Part shown: in pieces, positions 19,740 to 27,873 of the stretch | Layout: every line of letters begins with the position of its first letter | Position numbering within the stretch: position 1 is the stretch's first letter | NCBI GenBank assembly: GCA_018816865.1 | Contig: JAHIUW010000006.1 | Span: 1-64,000 of the forward strand | Origin: Pseudomonadota bacterium | GTDB taxonomy: Bacteria > Desulfobacterota > Desulfovibrionia > Desulfovibrionales > Desulfovibrionaceae | Direction: 5' to 3' | Length of the DNA stretch: 64,000 nucleotides | Made by a program: the position numbers and the translations under genes | The notes under the pieces: generated by a model | Told to the model about the DNA's origin: nothing | Database searches by the model: none | What the model saw: only the letters and a program-made list of their open reading frames with translations

Positions 19740-20663
19740 TCAGGAATTGAACGTGTCGCGCAGCTGCTTGAAAAAACCCAACAGAAAATTGTCCGGAACC
19801 TCGTTGCCGTCGACGATCAGGTACGTCAGCCGGGCCACGAGATTGCCATTGGGGGTCCTTGTTTCATGGAGCATGAACACCAACGCCTGTTCGCGGCCCG
19901 TGCCGGGGTCAGTGGTCAACACCTTGAGGATCCAGTGATCCTGGTCGCGATCCCAGCCCATGTCCACGCTGCGAGCCGCGCTGGCGCTTTTCTGGATCAG
20001 GCTGACCAGACCCTTGGGAGTGAAAGCCCCCCTGGAGGGAGCGGCTACGCCCAGGTATTCCCCGCGTTCGGAGCGGATGACCAGGGGCAGATCCAGGAAG
20101 GCTTCAGAAGGCTTGGAATGCAGGGGATTGTCCTGGCGGATATGTTTCTCGATGTAGAGTGAGAGGCGAGAGTTTTCTTCGCGCAGGGACGACAACTCGG
20201 CTTCCATGCCCTGCAGCACTTGCTCATGAGCGGCCTCGCTGCGGACAAGCTCCTTTTTGAGTCCGGCGAGTCCCTCGCGCAGGGACCCGATCTCGCGCCG
20301 ATAGAGAATCTGGTCATCCAGCAACCCGGAGACACACCCCATCAGCTTGGTCACCGAGTCCGGCGGCTCCACCACCCTGGGTCCCGGGACCAAGGCTCGG
20401 CCAAAGCGCAGTTCAAGATCGCGCTCAATCTCGGATGCAGAGCTGCTCATATCATACATCTCCCTGATTCTCATAAATATTGCGAGAACCGATGGACAAT
20501 AACGCTGCCGACGCCCCACCCCCGAGGACGAGGGGATGTACCGCCGGTAGCGATCCTTGTAATAGGCGACGGTGGACGAAGGCAGCCCCAACCGCCGGGA
20601 AATCTCCCGCAGGCTGATGAGTTCCGGGACCTCTGCGCTCCCCGTCTTGCCGCTGGTCGCCAT
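19740..20663 (-). CDS. MerR-like transcriptional regulator with coiled-coil
   Basis: A 307-residue protein. Residues about 16-70 form a MerR-type winged helix (LREISRRLGLPSSTVAYYKD, then a wing with RYIPSSSGVGRRQRYCPS). Residues about 120-190 are strongly heptad-like and probably dimerise. The C-terminal 110 residues do not resemble a known ligand domain that I recognise. The winged helix plus long unrelated tail suggests a regulator with a specific but unknown signal. It is divergent from the rhodanese gene, which it might control. Confidence 0.72.
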   Translation of the reverse strand: MATSGKTGSAEVPELISLREISRRLGLPSSTVAYYKDRYRRYIPSSSGVGRRQRYCPSVLAIFMRIREMYDMSSSASEIERDLELRFGRALVPGPRVVEPPDSVTKLMGCVSGLLDDQILYRREIGSLREGLAGLKKELVRSEAAHEQVLQGMEAELSSLREENSRLSLYIEKHIRQDNPLHSKPSEAFLDLPLVIRSERGEYLGVAAPSRGAFTPKGLVSLIQKSASAARSVDMGWDRDQDHWILKVLTTDPGTGREQALVFMLHETRTPNGNLVARLTYLIVDGNEVPDNFLLGFFKQLRDTFNS

Positions 20664-20877
20664 TTTCTGGTTATCCCCTGCTCGACGCTATGTCTAGACT
20701 TTTTCAAGACTTCGTTGCTGCCTTCGCTTGTCTTTCCATCTTGTACAACTGTCCAAGGTGCAGCAACCAAAAACCGGGCCGCGCTCTTCGCGCTGCAAAA
20801 TCTTGGGACAAGGACTGACGAGAACCGCCTGGACGTGCTACGATCCTGGCATGAACCATACCAGGAAGGAGACTACA

Positions 20878-21279
20878 ATGACCAAACAGCTGATAGGTAC
20901 AACGCTCGTGCTGCTGACCCTGCTCAGCGCGTCCCCCCCTGCCTGTGCTGTGGACGTGAACATGATCGAGCCCGCCGAACTGCTCCTGAGGATCGGGTCC
21001 CCGGATCTCTTTGTGGTGGACGTGCGCACCCCCTCCAGTTGGAACAGGAGCGACCACAAGATCCCCGGGGCCATCCGGGCGAACCCCAAGGACGTCACCG
21101 AGCTCGAACAGCAGATCCCCCCGGGCAGTGAAGTCGTGCTGTATTGCGCCTGACCCAATGAATACACCAGCGCCCGTGTGGCGCGTCAGTTGCTGGAATG
21201 GGGCCACGAAAGGGTCACTGTCCTACGGGGTGGCTGGCAGGCCTGGGAGGAAGCGGGATACCCCGTGGAGCCCAAGTAG
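20878..21279 (+). CDS. secreted rhodanese with in-frame TGA (probable selenoprotein)
   Basis: A 133-codon rhodanese-domain gene if TGA at 21151-21153 (codon 92) is read through. A signal peptide (about residues 1-24, ending PACA) predicts a periplasmic protein. After LFVVDVRTPSSW and KIPGAIRANP the frame reaches VVLYCA, then TGA, then PNEYTSARVARQL and the canonical rhodanese ending VLRGGWQAWEEAGYPV. In relatives the motif is YC-x-C-PNE, so TGA stands where a cysteine is expected, one base from TGC. A SECIS-like hairpin follows. I infer Sec92; a nonsense mutation or sequencing error is the alternative. An AAGGAG site precedes the ATG at 20878. A terminator-like perfect palindrome follows at 21431. 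Confidence 0.78.
21151..21184 (+). promoter_or_regulatory. UGA codon and candidate bacterial SECIS hairpin
   Basis: After the in-frame TGA (21151-21153) comes GCGCC-CGTGT-GGCGC at 21170-21184, a perfect 5-bp stem with a 5-base loop. The loop begins 21 bases after the TGA and has G as its second base, within the limits used for bacterial SECIS elements. The flanking CCAG and CTGG could extend the stem with bulges. The fit is a by-eye assessment, not a folding calculation. Confidence 0.6.
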
Positions 21280-21651
21280 GGCGGCGTCTTCCGCGCACAC
21301 CCAATGCAGGAACCCGGAACCGACCCCGAACGGAATACGGCCCGAGTCTTGCCGGACAGGACACTCTTGCCCTGCGCTGCCTGGAATTGAATCCCCTTTC
21401 ATGGAGCAAGGTTAGCAAAAATTCACTTCTGTCTTGCGTTGCAAGATTAATCTTGCAACGCAAGACGCTTTTCATGGCTTTTCCCCCGTTCACCTGGCCC
21501 ATCCAGGGAATCAACACTACTTCATCCCCCTGCAACTGCACATCAATCTCACCTGTGGCATCCTTTATGTTTGTTGATGCAGCAGACTACGTCCGGCCCA
21601 TGCGGGGCCATGGCCGCTGGCACGACCAACGAACCAGACGCTGGAGGGAGT
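21280..21651 (+). other. gene-free stretch with a 36-base perfect palindrome
   Basis: No convincing gene lies between the rhodanese stop and the HdrD-like start. The main feature is an exact 36-base palindrome at 21431-21466: each half is 18 bases, beginning GTCTTGCGTTGCAAGATT, and it has no spacer. It is followed by GCTTTTC. It could be the terminator of the rhodanese mRNA or a dimeric protein site. Confidence 0.7.
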
Positions 21652-22977
21652 ATGGAGGCTGCACTGGTACCGAGGGAGCTACCCTCAGAAATCAAGGCGC
21701 ACCTGGGCAAGTTCGATTTCAACGCCTGCATGGCCTGCGGCACCTGCTCCAACGGTTGCCCGGCCACGGGTTCCGAGAGCGGGCAGGGCCTGACCACCCG
21801 CCGGGTGCTGCGCATGATCGCCTTGGGCATGATCGATGAGGTCGTGGATTCCAACTTCCCGTGGATTTGCACGGGCTGCGGCCGCTGCTCCTACGCCTGC
21901 CCCATGGGTCTCGACATCCCGGCCATCATGGCCCACATGAAACACCTGCGTGACCGCGACAAGGTGCCCGGCACCCTGCACAAGGGCATGCAGAACAACG
22001 TGGATACGGGCAACAATCTGGCCATTGCCATGGAAGACTACCTGCAAGGCATGGCCGAACTCGGCCAGGAGATGTCCGACGACGACTGCCCGGGATTCTA
22101 CGTGCCGGTGGACAAGGACAAGGCCAAGATTCTGTTCTTCCCCAACTCCAAGGAGGTTTTCGGCGACTTCGAGGATCAATTCTGGTGGTGGCGTATCTTC
22201 TACGCCGCACGCGAGAACTGGACCGTGCCCAGCGAAGGCTGGGAGGCCGTGGACTGGGCGTTGTTCACCGCCAACTACGAAGCCAACAAGTTCCTGGCAC
22301 AGCGCAAGATCGACTACATGCACAAGCATGAAATCGACCGCATGATCATGCCGGATTGCGGTGGAGGCTCCTATGGCTGCCGCACAGGCATGGAGAAATG
22401 CAGGCTGGAGGATCCCACCAACACAGCGGGCTACACCTATCTCTATGACTATCTGGTCGAGATCATCCGTCAGGGGCGCATCAAGCTCGACCCTAGCCGC
22501 AACGCGGGCAAAATCTTCACCTGGCACGACTCCTGTAAGCATGGCCGCGAACTGCAACGCCACTTCGGGCGCGGGTTCTTCGAGGAGCCGCGCTGGGTCA
22601 TCCGGCGCTGTGTGGACAACTTCGTGGAGATGACCCCCAACCGCGAGCTGAACTATTGCTGCGGAGCGGGCGGAGGCAACTGGCCCATGCCCTTCGAAAA
22701 GGATTCGGCCTTCCATGGCCACCACAAGTACCGCCAGATCCAGCGCAGTGGCGCAAATGTTGTGGTGGTGGGCTGTTCCAACTGCCGCGACCAGATCATG
22801 AAGCGCCTGCCCAAGTTTTACAAGGACGCGGACTACGAGGTGAAATACATCTGGCAGCTGGTGGCCGAGACCTTGGTCCTGGAGCCCTGGCAGGAGGAGC
22901 ACATCAATCAGGCCCAGGCCGAGGCCAAGGCCCAGTGGGAAAAGTTCGGAATCGAGCTGGACGATACGGAATACTGA
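21652..22977 (+). CDS. HdrD/DsrK-type iron-sulfur protein
   Basis: A 441-residue soluble protein built like the catalytic subunits of heterodisulfide reductase-related complexes. Two [4Fe-4S] motifs come first: Cys26/29/32/36 in CMACGTCSNGCP and Cys73/76/79/83 in CTGCGRCSYACP. The C-terminal half has CCG-type motifs, HDSCKHG, NYCCGAGGGNW and GCSNCRDQI, which in relatives hold a noncubane cluster that handles disulfide or thiol-trisulfide electron transfer. No membrane or cytochrome partner is adjacent, so the redox partner is unknown. I start at 21652, which has GGAGGG upstream, rather than at 21571. Whether it works with the neighbouring rhodanese is speculation. Confidence 0.85.
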   Translation: MEAALVPRELPSEIKAHLGKFDFNACMACGTCSNGCPATGSESGQGLTTRRVLRMIALGMIDEVVDSNFPWICTGCGRCSYACPMGLDIPAIMAHMKHLRDRDKVPGTLHKGMQNNVDTGNNLAIAMEDYLQGMAELGQEMSDDDCPGFYVPVDKDKAKILFFPNSKEVFGDFEDQFWWWRIFYAARENWTVPSEGWEAVDWALFTANYEANKFLAQRKIDYMHKHEIDRMIMPDCGGGSYGCRTGMEKCRLEDPTNTAGYTYLYDYLVEIIRQGRIKLDPSRNAGKIFTWHDSCKHGRELQRHFGRGFFEEPRWVIRRCVDNFVEMTPNRELNYCCGAGGGNWPMPFEKDSAFHGHHKYRQIQRSGANVVVVGCSNCRDQIMKRLPKFYKDADYEVKYIWQLVAETLVLEPWQEEHINQAQAEAKAQWEKFGIELDDTEY

Positions 22978-23008
22978 CGATCCAACAGACCAAAAACGGC
23001 ATCACCAG

Positions 23009-23068
23009 GCGGGACCCCTTTTTCCCGCCGAGCCCATGGGGGCCGCACCACAAGGCGCGGCCCCTTTT
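23009..23068 (+). terminator. two hairpins ending the HdrD-like transcript
   Basis: GGCGGGA (23009-23015) pairs with TCCCGCC (23023-23029), and GGGGCCGC (23039-23046) pairs with GCGGCCCC (23057-23064) directly followed by TTTT. The second is a convincing Rho-independent terminator about 60 bases after the stop. Confidence 0.75.
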
Positions 23069-23127
23069 CATTGCCCCGCGTCCGTGCCAGACTGACCTGC
23101 AAAACCACACAAACAGGAGGACACCTC

Positions 23128-24051
23128 ATGCTGGTCACCATCGCTGGCTGCGGGGCCCTGGGCTGTTCACTGGGCGCGCGGCTGATCGATTCGGGACTGG
23201 ACGTGCAGGCCTTCGGACGGCCCGGTCCCCATCTGGATGCCCTGCACCACAAGGGCATCGTCCTGGCCCCGGACTGGAACGGCCAGGAGCGATCCTTTCC
23301 CCTGGTTGCGGCCTCCCACGACCCCGGCGAACTGAAGCCCTCGGAACTGATCATCGTGCTGGTCAAGGCTCACCAGACCGCAGCCGTGGGCCCGGTGCGC
23401 CGGGTCCTGAAGCCCGGCGGGGTCTGCCTGACCCTGCAAAACGGCCTGGGCAACGCAGAGCTCCTGGCCCCCCTGTTCGGGGAAGAGAATCTCGCGGCGG
23501 GCATCGCCACCTATGGTTCGACGCGCAAGGCAGCGGGAGTGGTGGACGGCTCCAGCCAAGGCTTTATCCTTGCCGGGCCCTGGCTCCCCGGCAGCTCCCT
23601 GGACTGGGTGGGGACTTTGCTGGCCAATTCGGTCCTGGACGCCACCTGGGTGCAGGACCCACGCCCGGCCATCTGGAACAAGCTCTGCCTGAACGCCATG
23701 ATGAATCCCGTCGCCGCACTGACCGGGCAGCCCAACGGCGAGCTGCTGAAGAACACGTACACCCTGGGACTGATGCGCGCCCTGTTTGACGAGGCCGCCA
23801 CCGCCGCCGGTCGAGCCGGAGTGGACATCGACAGGCAGACGGCCTGGGACAAGGCAATCGACACCATCGGAAAAACAGCCCGGGTCAGGCCGTCCATGCT
23901 TCAGGACCTGGACCATGCGGCACGCACCGAGGCCGACGCCATCTGTGGCGGCGTGCTTTCCCAGGCCCTGTCCGAGGCCGACTTCCCACAGACCCGCACG
24001 GTGCATGCTCTGCTGAAAGCCATCGACGCCCGCAATGGGCACTCGGACTGA
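23128..24051 (+). CDS. ketopantoate reductase-family oxidoreductase (ApbA/PanE)
   Basis: A 307-residue NADPH-dependent reductase of the 6-phosphogluconate-dehydrogenase C-terminal superfamily. The N-terminal IAGCGALGCSLGARL is the GxGxxG dinucleotide fold, LVKAHQT holds the lysine expected in the active site, and LNAMMNPVAALTGQPNGEL is the typical ApbA/PanE helix. PanE converts 2-dehydropantoate to pantoate for coenzyme A synthesis, but paralogues with other 2-oxoacid substrates are common, so I leave the symbol blank. The ATG at 23128 has AGGAGG 8 bases upstream; longer frames are not supported. Confidence 0.85.
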   Translation: MLVTIAGCGALGCSLGARLIDSGLDVQAFGRPGPHLDALHHKGIVLAPDWNGQERSFPLVAASHDPGELKPSELIIVLVKAHQTAAVGPVRRVLKPGGVCLTLQNGLGNAELLAPLFGEENLAAGIATYGSTRKAAGVVDGSSQGFILAGPWLPGSSLDWVGTLLANSVLDATWVQDPRPAIWNKLCLNAMMNPVAALTGQPNGELLKNTYTLGLMRALFDEAATAAGRAGVDIDRQTAWDKAIDTIGKTARVRPSMLQDLDHAARTEADAICGGVLSQALSEADFPQTRTVHALLKAIDARNGHSD

Positions 24052-24146
24052 ACAGCGTGAGGGGAGGGACACGGGCGTAAGAGGCGTGAGGGGGAGTGAG
24101 AGCCTGGAGGTCCTGGACACCAGCGACACCTGGACACCTGGACACG

Positions 24147-24174
24147 AAAAAGCCGCCTCCTTGCGGAGGCGGCT
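24147..24174 (-). terminator. terminator of the first tRNA-Lys
   Basis: On the minus strand, the 10-bp stem AGCCGCCTCC/GGAGGCGGCT (24151-24160 with 24165-24174) is followed by a run of T (24147-24150). This is a strong Rho-independent terminator 10 bases after the tRNA 3' end. Confidence 0.9.
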
Positions 24175-24183
24175 AAATCAGCG

Positions 24184-24259
<76 letters not shown>

Positions 24260-24282
24260 ACGTTTCCCGTTTGGGAGGGGTT

Positions 24283-24311
24283 TAACTATTATTCTTCACG
24301 CCAACTGTCAA
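24283..24311 (-). promoter_or_regulatory. promoter of tRNA-Lys copy 1
   Basis: A perfect TTGACA (24306-24311, minus strand) lies 17 bases from TAGTTA (24283-24288). The latter is a weak -10, but the position about 25 bases upstream of the tRNA 5' end is right. Confidence 0.5.
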
Positions 24312-24348
24312 CACCCTGCCACCATTTTTTTCTAAATCAAAAAAATAA

Positions 24349-24376
24349 AGAAAGCCGCCTCCTTGCGGAGGCGGCT
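24349..24376 (-). terminator. terminator of the second tRNA-Lys
   Basis: The same 10-bp stem as the copy-1 terminator recurs (24353-24362 with 24367-24376), followed on the minus strand by TTTCTTTATTTTTT. It lies 10 bases from the tRNA 3' end. Confidence 0.9.
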
Positions 24377-24385
24377 GAATCTACG

Positions 24386-24461
<76 letters not shown>

Positions 24462-24485
24462 ACGTTTCCCGTTTGGGAGGGCCAC

Positions 24486-24514
24486 TTCTATTCCCAGTCC
24501 CGGCTTTCTGTCAA
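24486..24514 (-). promoter_or_regulatory. promoter of tRNA-Lys copy 2
   Basis: A perfect TTGACA at 24509-24514 (minus strand) is followed, at 16-17 base spacing, by AATAGAA (24486-24492) as a moderate -10. Each tRNA copy therefore has its own promoter and terminator. Confidence 0.5.
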
Positions 24515-24566
24515 CAGCAAACTTTCGGCTTTATGAAAAATTATCTCCATGGCATGGTGAGCACCT

Positions 24567-26489
24567 ATGAAAATCAACTCCATACGCCTTGCGGCCCTGC
24601 TGCTGCTGATTCTGCTAATGCCCGCCTCCGCGCTGGCCGTGCCCGCAGCCCCGCCAGATTTCTACTCCCTCAAATGGGAGTTGTTCCGCGTGGGCGAGGC
24701 CGAACCGGCCCCCGAACTGCTGGCTGTGCTCTGGCTGGAGCTGGACGAGGGCTACCACGCCTATGCCAACCCGCCCGGCGAAACGGGAATGCCCACGCAC
24801 CTCTCCGTCTCCGTGGACCAAGGCCCGGCACTCAAGGTCATCTATCCCGAAGGCGAGGAAGGACCCGACGTGTTCGACCCCTCCCTCAGGGTGCATTCCT
24901 ATTATGGCGCCACGCCGCTGTTCGTGCGCCTGGGGCGACTGCCAGCCAAGGCCGAAGCCCTGTCCGGGACCCTGTCCTTTGCCGCCTGCTCCGACACCAA
25001 CTGCTGGCCGCTGCGCGAAAATGTCTCCCTGCCACTGGCAGGCCTGGACCTCGCAGCCCTGCCCGATGCCCGGAGCTTCTTCTGGTACGAATTCTATCTC
25101 AGCAACGAATTCACCAATGATGGCGCCTCGGCCAAGGGCGGTCTCCCGTCCGCGGCGGGCTCCACCGGCCAACCCACCGTCAACGACGCCCAGGCAGGAT
25201 TTCGGCCCGAGGCGATCCCCGTGACGACCCCCGAGGCGGTCCCCACGCCAAGCACACAGTGGAGCTTCAGCCCCAGCTATTTCCATCCGGGCCTGGAGGT
25301 CTCCAGCATTGGTCTGGCTCTGGCCTTCGCCTTTGTGGCGGGTCTGCTGTTGAATTTCATGCCCTGCGTCCTGCCGGTCCTGAGCCTGAAGCTCTCGGGG
25401 CTGATGGCCGGGTCCGAGGGAAAAGGCGAGGCCGCGCGCAAGCGCACCTTCCGCGATCACAACCTGTTCTTTTCCGCCGGGGTCCTGCTCTATTTCCTGT
25501 TTCTGGGTGCGCTGCTGTCCAGCCTGGGACTGGCCTGGGGGCAGTTGTTTCAGACCCCAAAGATCGTCCTGGCACTAGCCGCCGTGGTCTTCGCCCTGGG
25601 TCTGTCCCTGTTCGGGCTGTGGGACCTGCCCGTGGTGGACTTGAAGTCCGGCCTTCCTTCCAAGAACCCCAGGGTCTGCGCCATGTTCACGGGCGTCCTG
25701 GCGACCCTGTTGGCCACCCCGTGCAGTGGGCCGTTCCTGGGCGGGGTCCTGGGCTGGGTGCTGCTGCAACCGCCCGAGGTCATCATGGCTGTCTTCCTGT
25801 CCATCGGCCTGGGCATGGCCTCGCCGTTTCTGCTCATGGTCGCCCAACCCGGCCTGGTCCGTTTCTTCCCCCGTCCAGGGGCCTGGATGAGCTACCTCGA
25901 GACCGGGGTGGGCTTCTTCCTGATGGGCACCGTGCTCTACCTGCTGGCCATCCTGCCCCAGGCCATGCTGCTGCCGTCCCTGATGCTGCTCCTGGCCGTG
26001 GCCTTCGCCGCCTGGATGTGGGGCCGCTGGACCAACCTCTCGCAGCCCGCAATCAAGCGCGGGACCATCCGTCTTGCGGCCACGGCATTGGTCGCCCTGG
26101 CCGCGCTGATGCTCTTTGCGCCCCAGGCAGCCCCCGTGAAATGGCAATCCTTCGAGCCCCAGGCCTTTCGCTCCTTGCTGGGTCAACAACCTCTTGTGGT
26201 GGATTTCACAGCAGACTGGTGCCCCAACTGCAAGGTCCTGGAGCACACCACCCTGAAGCCCGACAACCTCATCGCATGGCAAGAGCGCTTCGGGCTGACC
26301 TACGTGCAGGTGGACATGACCCAGGACAACCCCGAGGGCCTGGCCCTGCTGCGCGCCCTGGGCAGCCAGTCCATCCCCGTGGTGGCCATCTTCCCCCCCG
26401 GCGCGGGCTCTGCGACCCCGCTGGTGCTGCGCGACCTGTTCAGCGCCGCGCAGATGGACGAGGCCCTGCGAACAGCCCTGGGCCAATAG
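24567..26489 (+). CDS. dsbD: thiol:disulfide interchange protein DsbD
   Basis: DsbD carries electrons from cytoplasmic thioredoxin across the inner membrane to reduce periplasmic disulfides, for instance in cytochrome c maturation. The 640-residue protein has all three parts. A signal peptide and periplasmic N-domain contain the cysteine pair in CSDTNCW. A central membrane domain of about eight helices has Cys in MPCVLPVLSLKL and ATPCSGPFLGG. The C-terminal thioredoxin-like domain has DWCPNCKVLE. About 25 bases separate it from the PhzF-like gene, so they may share a transcript. The ribosome site is weak. Confidence 0.95.
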   Translation: MKINSIRLAALLLLILLMPASALAVPAAPPDFYSLKWELFRVGEAEPAPELLAVLWLELDEGYHAYANPPGETGMPTHLSVSVDQGPALKVIYPEGEEGPDVFDPSLRVHSYYGATPLFVRLGRLPAKAEALSGTLSFAACSDTNCWPLRENVSLPLAGLDLAALPDARSFFWYEFYLSNEFTNDGASAKGGLPSAAGSTGQPTVNDAQAGFRPEAIPVTTPEAVPTPSTQWSFSPSYFHPGLEVSSIGLALAFAFVAGLLLNFMPCVLPVLSLKLSGLMAGSEGKGEAARKRTFRDHNLFFSAGVLLYFLFLGALLSSLGLAWGQLFQTPKIVLALAAVVFALGLSLFGLWDLPVVDLKSGLPSKNPRVCAMFTGVLATLLATPCSGPFLGGVLGWVLLQPPEVIMAVFLSIGLGMASPFLLMVAQPGLVRFFPRPGAWMSYLETGVGFFLMGTVLYLLAILPQAMLLPSLMLLLAVAFAAWMWGRWTNLSQPAIKRGTIRLAATALVALAALMLFAPQAAPVKWQSFEPQAFRSLLGQQPLVVDFTADWCPNCKVLEHTTLKPDNLIAWQERFGLTYVQVDMTQDNPEGLALLRALGSQSIPVVAIFPPGAGSATPLVLRDLFSAAQMDEALRTALGQ

Positions 26490-26513
26490 CCCGAAGCCCT
26501 CCATGAGGATCCC

Positions 26514-27392
26514 ATGAGCACTTCTTCCCTCTCCGGCCTCGTCTATCGTCACGTAGACGTCTTCTCGCGCAGCCCCCTGCGCGGCAACGGGCTGACGGTC
26601 TTTCCCGACGCCGCCCGACTGGACACCGCCACCATGCAGGCCCTGACCCAGGAGATGCGCCAATTCGAGTCCATCTTCCTCTGCCCCACGGACGATGCCG
26701 GGGTCTATGTGGCCCGCATCTTCACCATGGAGGAGGAACTGGATTTCGCCGGGCACCCCATCCTTGGGGCCGCCGCCGTGCTGCATGAACGACTCGGGCA
26801 GGAAGACTCCGCCCGCTTCGAACTGCGCCTGAAGGCCAAGACAGTGCGCGTGGACAGCCGCCGCAAGGACGGCTGGTACGAGACATCCATGGATCAGGGC
26901 AAGCCCGTGCTGGGCGAACCCATTGAAGGCGCAATAGCCGCACGGCTCCTGGCCGCCTTGAACCTTGGCCCAGAGCACTTGGCCCCAGGACTGCCCTTGC
27001 AGATGGTCAGCACCGGATTGCCCTATCTGATCCTGCCCCTGGCTTCGGGCTTGGAGCAGGTGCGCGTGACCACCCCGAGCTTGGAGGAACTGCTGGCATC
27101 CGTGGGTGCCAAGTTCTCCTACCCCCTGGACGTGCAGACCCGCGAAGGCCGCAGCTGGGACAATCTGGGAATGGTGGAGGACATCGCCACGGGCAGCGCT
27201 GCCGGGCCTGCGGGGGCGTATCTGGTGCGCCACGGGCTGGCCGGGGCGGGTGAAGAGATCGTCATCCGCCAGGGCCGCTTCTGCGGCCGCGACAGCGAAA
27301 TCAGCGTGAGGATCGAAGGCAATGCCAACACCCCGATCCGCGCCATTGTCGGCGGGGATGTGGTGCTCGTCGCCAGGGGAAGCTTCGACTAG
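26514..27392 (+). CDS. PhzF-family isomerase/epimerase-like protein
   Basis: A 292-residue protein of the PhzF/diaminopimelate-epimerase-like fold. The first domain has the conserved DVFSRSPLRGNGLTVF and, after it, MRQFESIF with the likely catalytic Glu. EELDFAGHPILGAAAVL follows, and the second domain includes EDIATGSAAGPAGAYL, a signature of the family. Most bacterial members have no assigned substrate. A GAGG site lies 5 bases upstream of the ATG. Its last four bases overlap the end of the convergent small membrane-protein gene. Confidence 0.88.
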   Translation: MSTSSLSGLVYRHVDVFSRSPLRGNGLTVFPDAARLDTATMQALTQEMRQFESIFLCPTDDAGVYVARIFTMEEELDFAGHPILGAAAVLHERLGQEDSARFELRLKAKTVRVDSRRKDGWYETSMDQGKPVLGEPIEGAIAARLLAALNLGPEHLAPGLPLQMVSTGLPYLILPLASGLEQVRVTTPSLEELLASVGAKFSYPLDVQTREGRSWDNLGMVEDIATGSAAGPAGAYLVRHGLAGAGEEIVIRQGRFCGRDSEISVRIEGNANTPIRAIVGGDVVLVARGSFD

Positions 27393-27733
27393 ATTTTTGG
27401 TTCAGGGCCCCTGCGCTCAATGTCACCGCTATGGGAGTCCTCGCGCGAGGGGTCCTTGCCCAGGCCCTTCATCAGATACTCATAGAACCCGGGGCGGCCT
27501 TCGCTGGCCTTGCAGCGCTTAGAGAAGATATTGATGGCCCCCTCCCAGGTCCGCTTGGGCAGCCCCTTTCTGGTCTGCCACAAAAACAGCCCCACAAAGA
27601 ACGCCAGCACCAGATACAAAAAGCCCCCCGCGCTGGGGGACAACGTCCATTCCTCGGGGTCCCGGGCCAGGGCCGGGGCAACGGTCATCAGAGTGGTCAG
27701 AACCGCGGACGCGGCAATCGGAAGCCTTCGCAC
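27389..27733 (-). CDS. small membrane protein of unknown function
   Basis: A 114-residue protein with an N-terminal signal peptide (residues about 1-23, ending ALA) and a single transmembrane helix (about 35-53, GFLYLVLAFFVGLFLW). A basic, charged cytoplasmic-type tail follows. I recognise no domain. It overlaps the PhzF-like gene tail to tail by 4 bases and lies upstream of surE in the same direction. The coding assignment rests on the clean signal/TM architecture and its extent across otherwise empty DNA. Confidence 0.6.
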   Translation of the reverse strand: MRRLPIAASAVLTTLMTVAPALARDPEEWTLSPSAGGFLYLVLAFFVGLFLWQTRKGLPKRTWEGAINIFSKRCKASEGRPGFYEYLMKGLGKDPSREDSHSGDIERRGPEPKI

Positions 27734-27873
27734 AAGCTACCCGCCTTGTTGAGGTCTCAGGGGGACAGTGGTCAGCCGTGTCACCTGCGTAGCACAGCCT
27801 CGGCACAAGGGGAAGAATTCCACCCAATTCCGAGCACCCAGGCAGGATTCAGCCCTCCTCGGGCAGAACAGGC

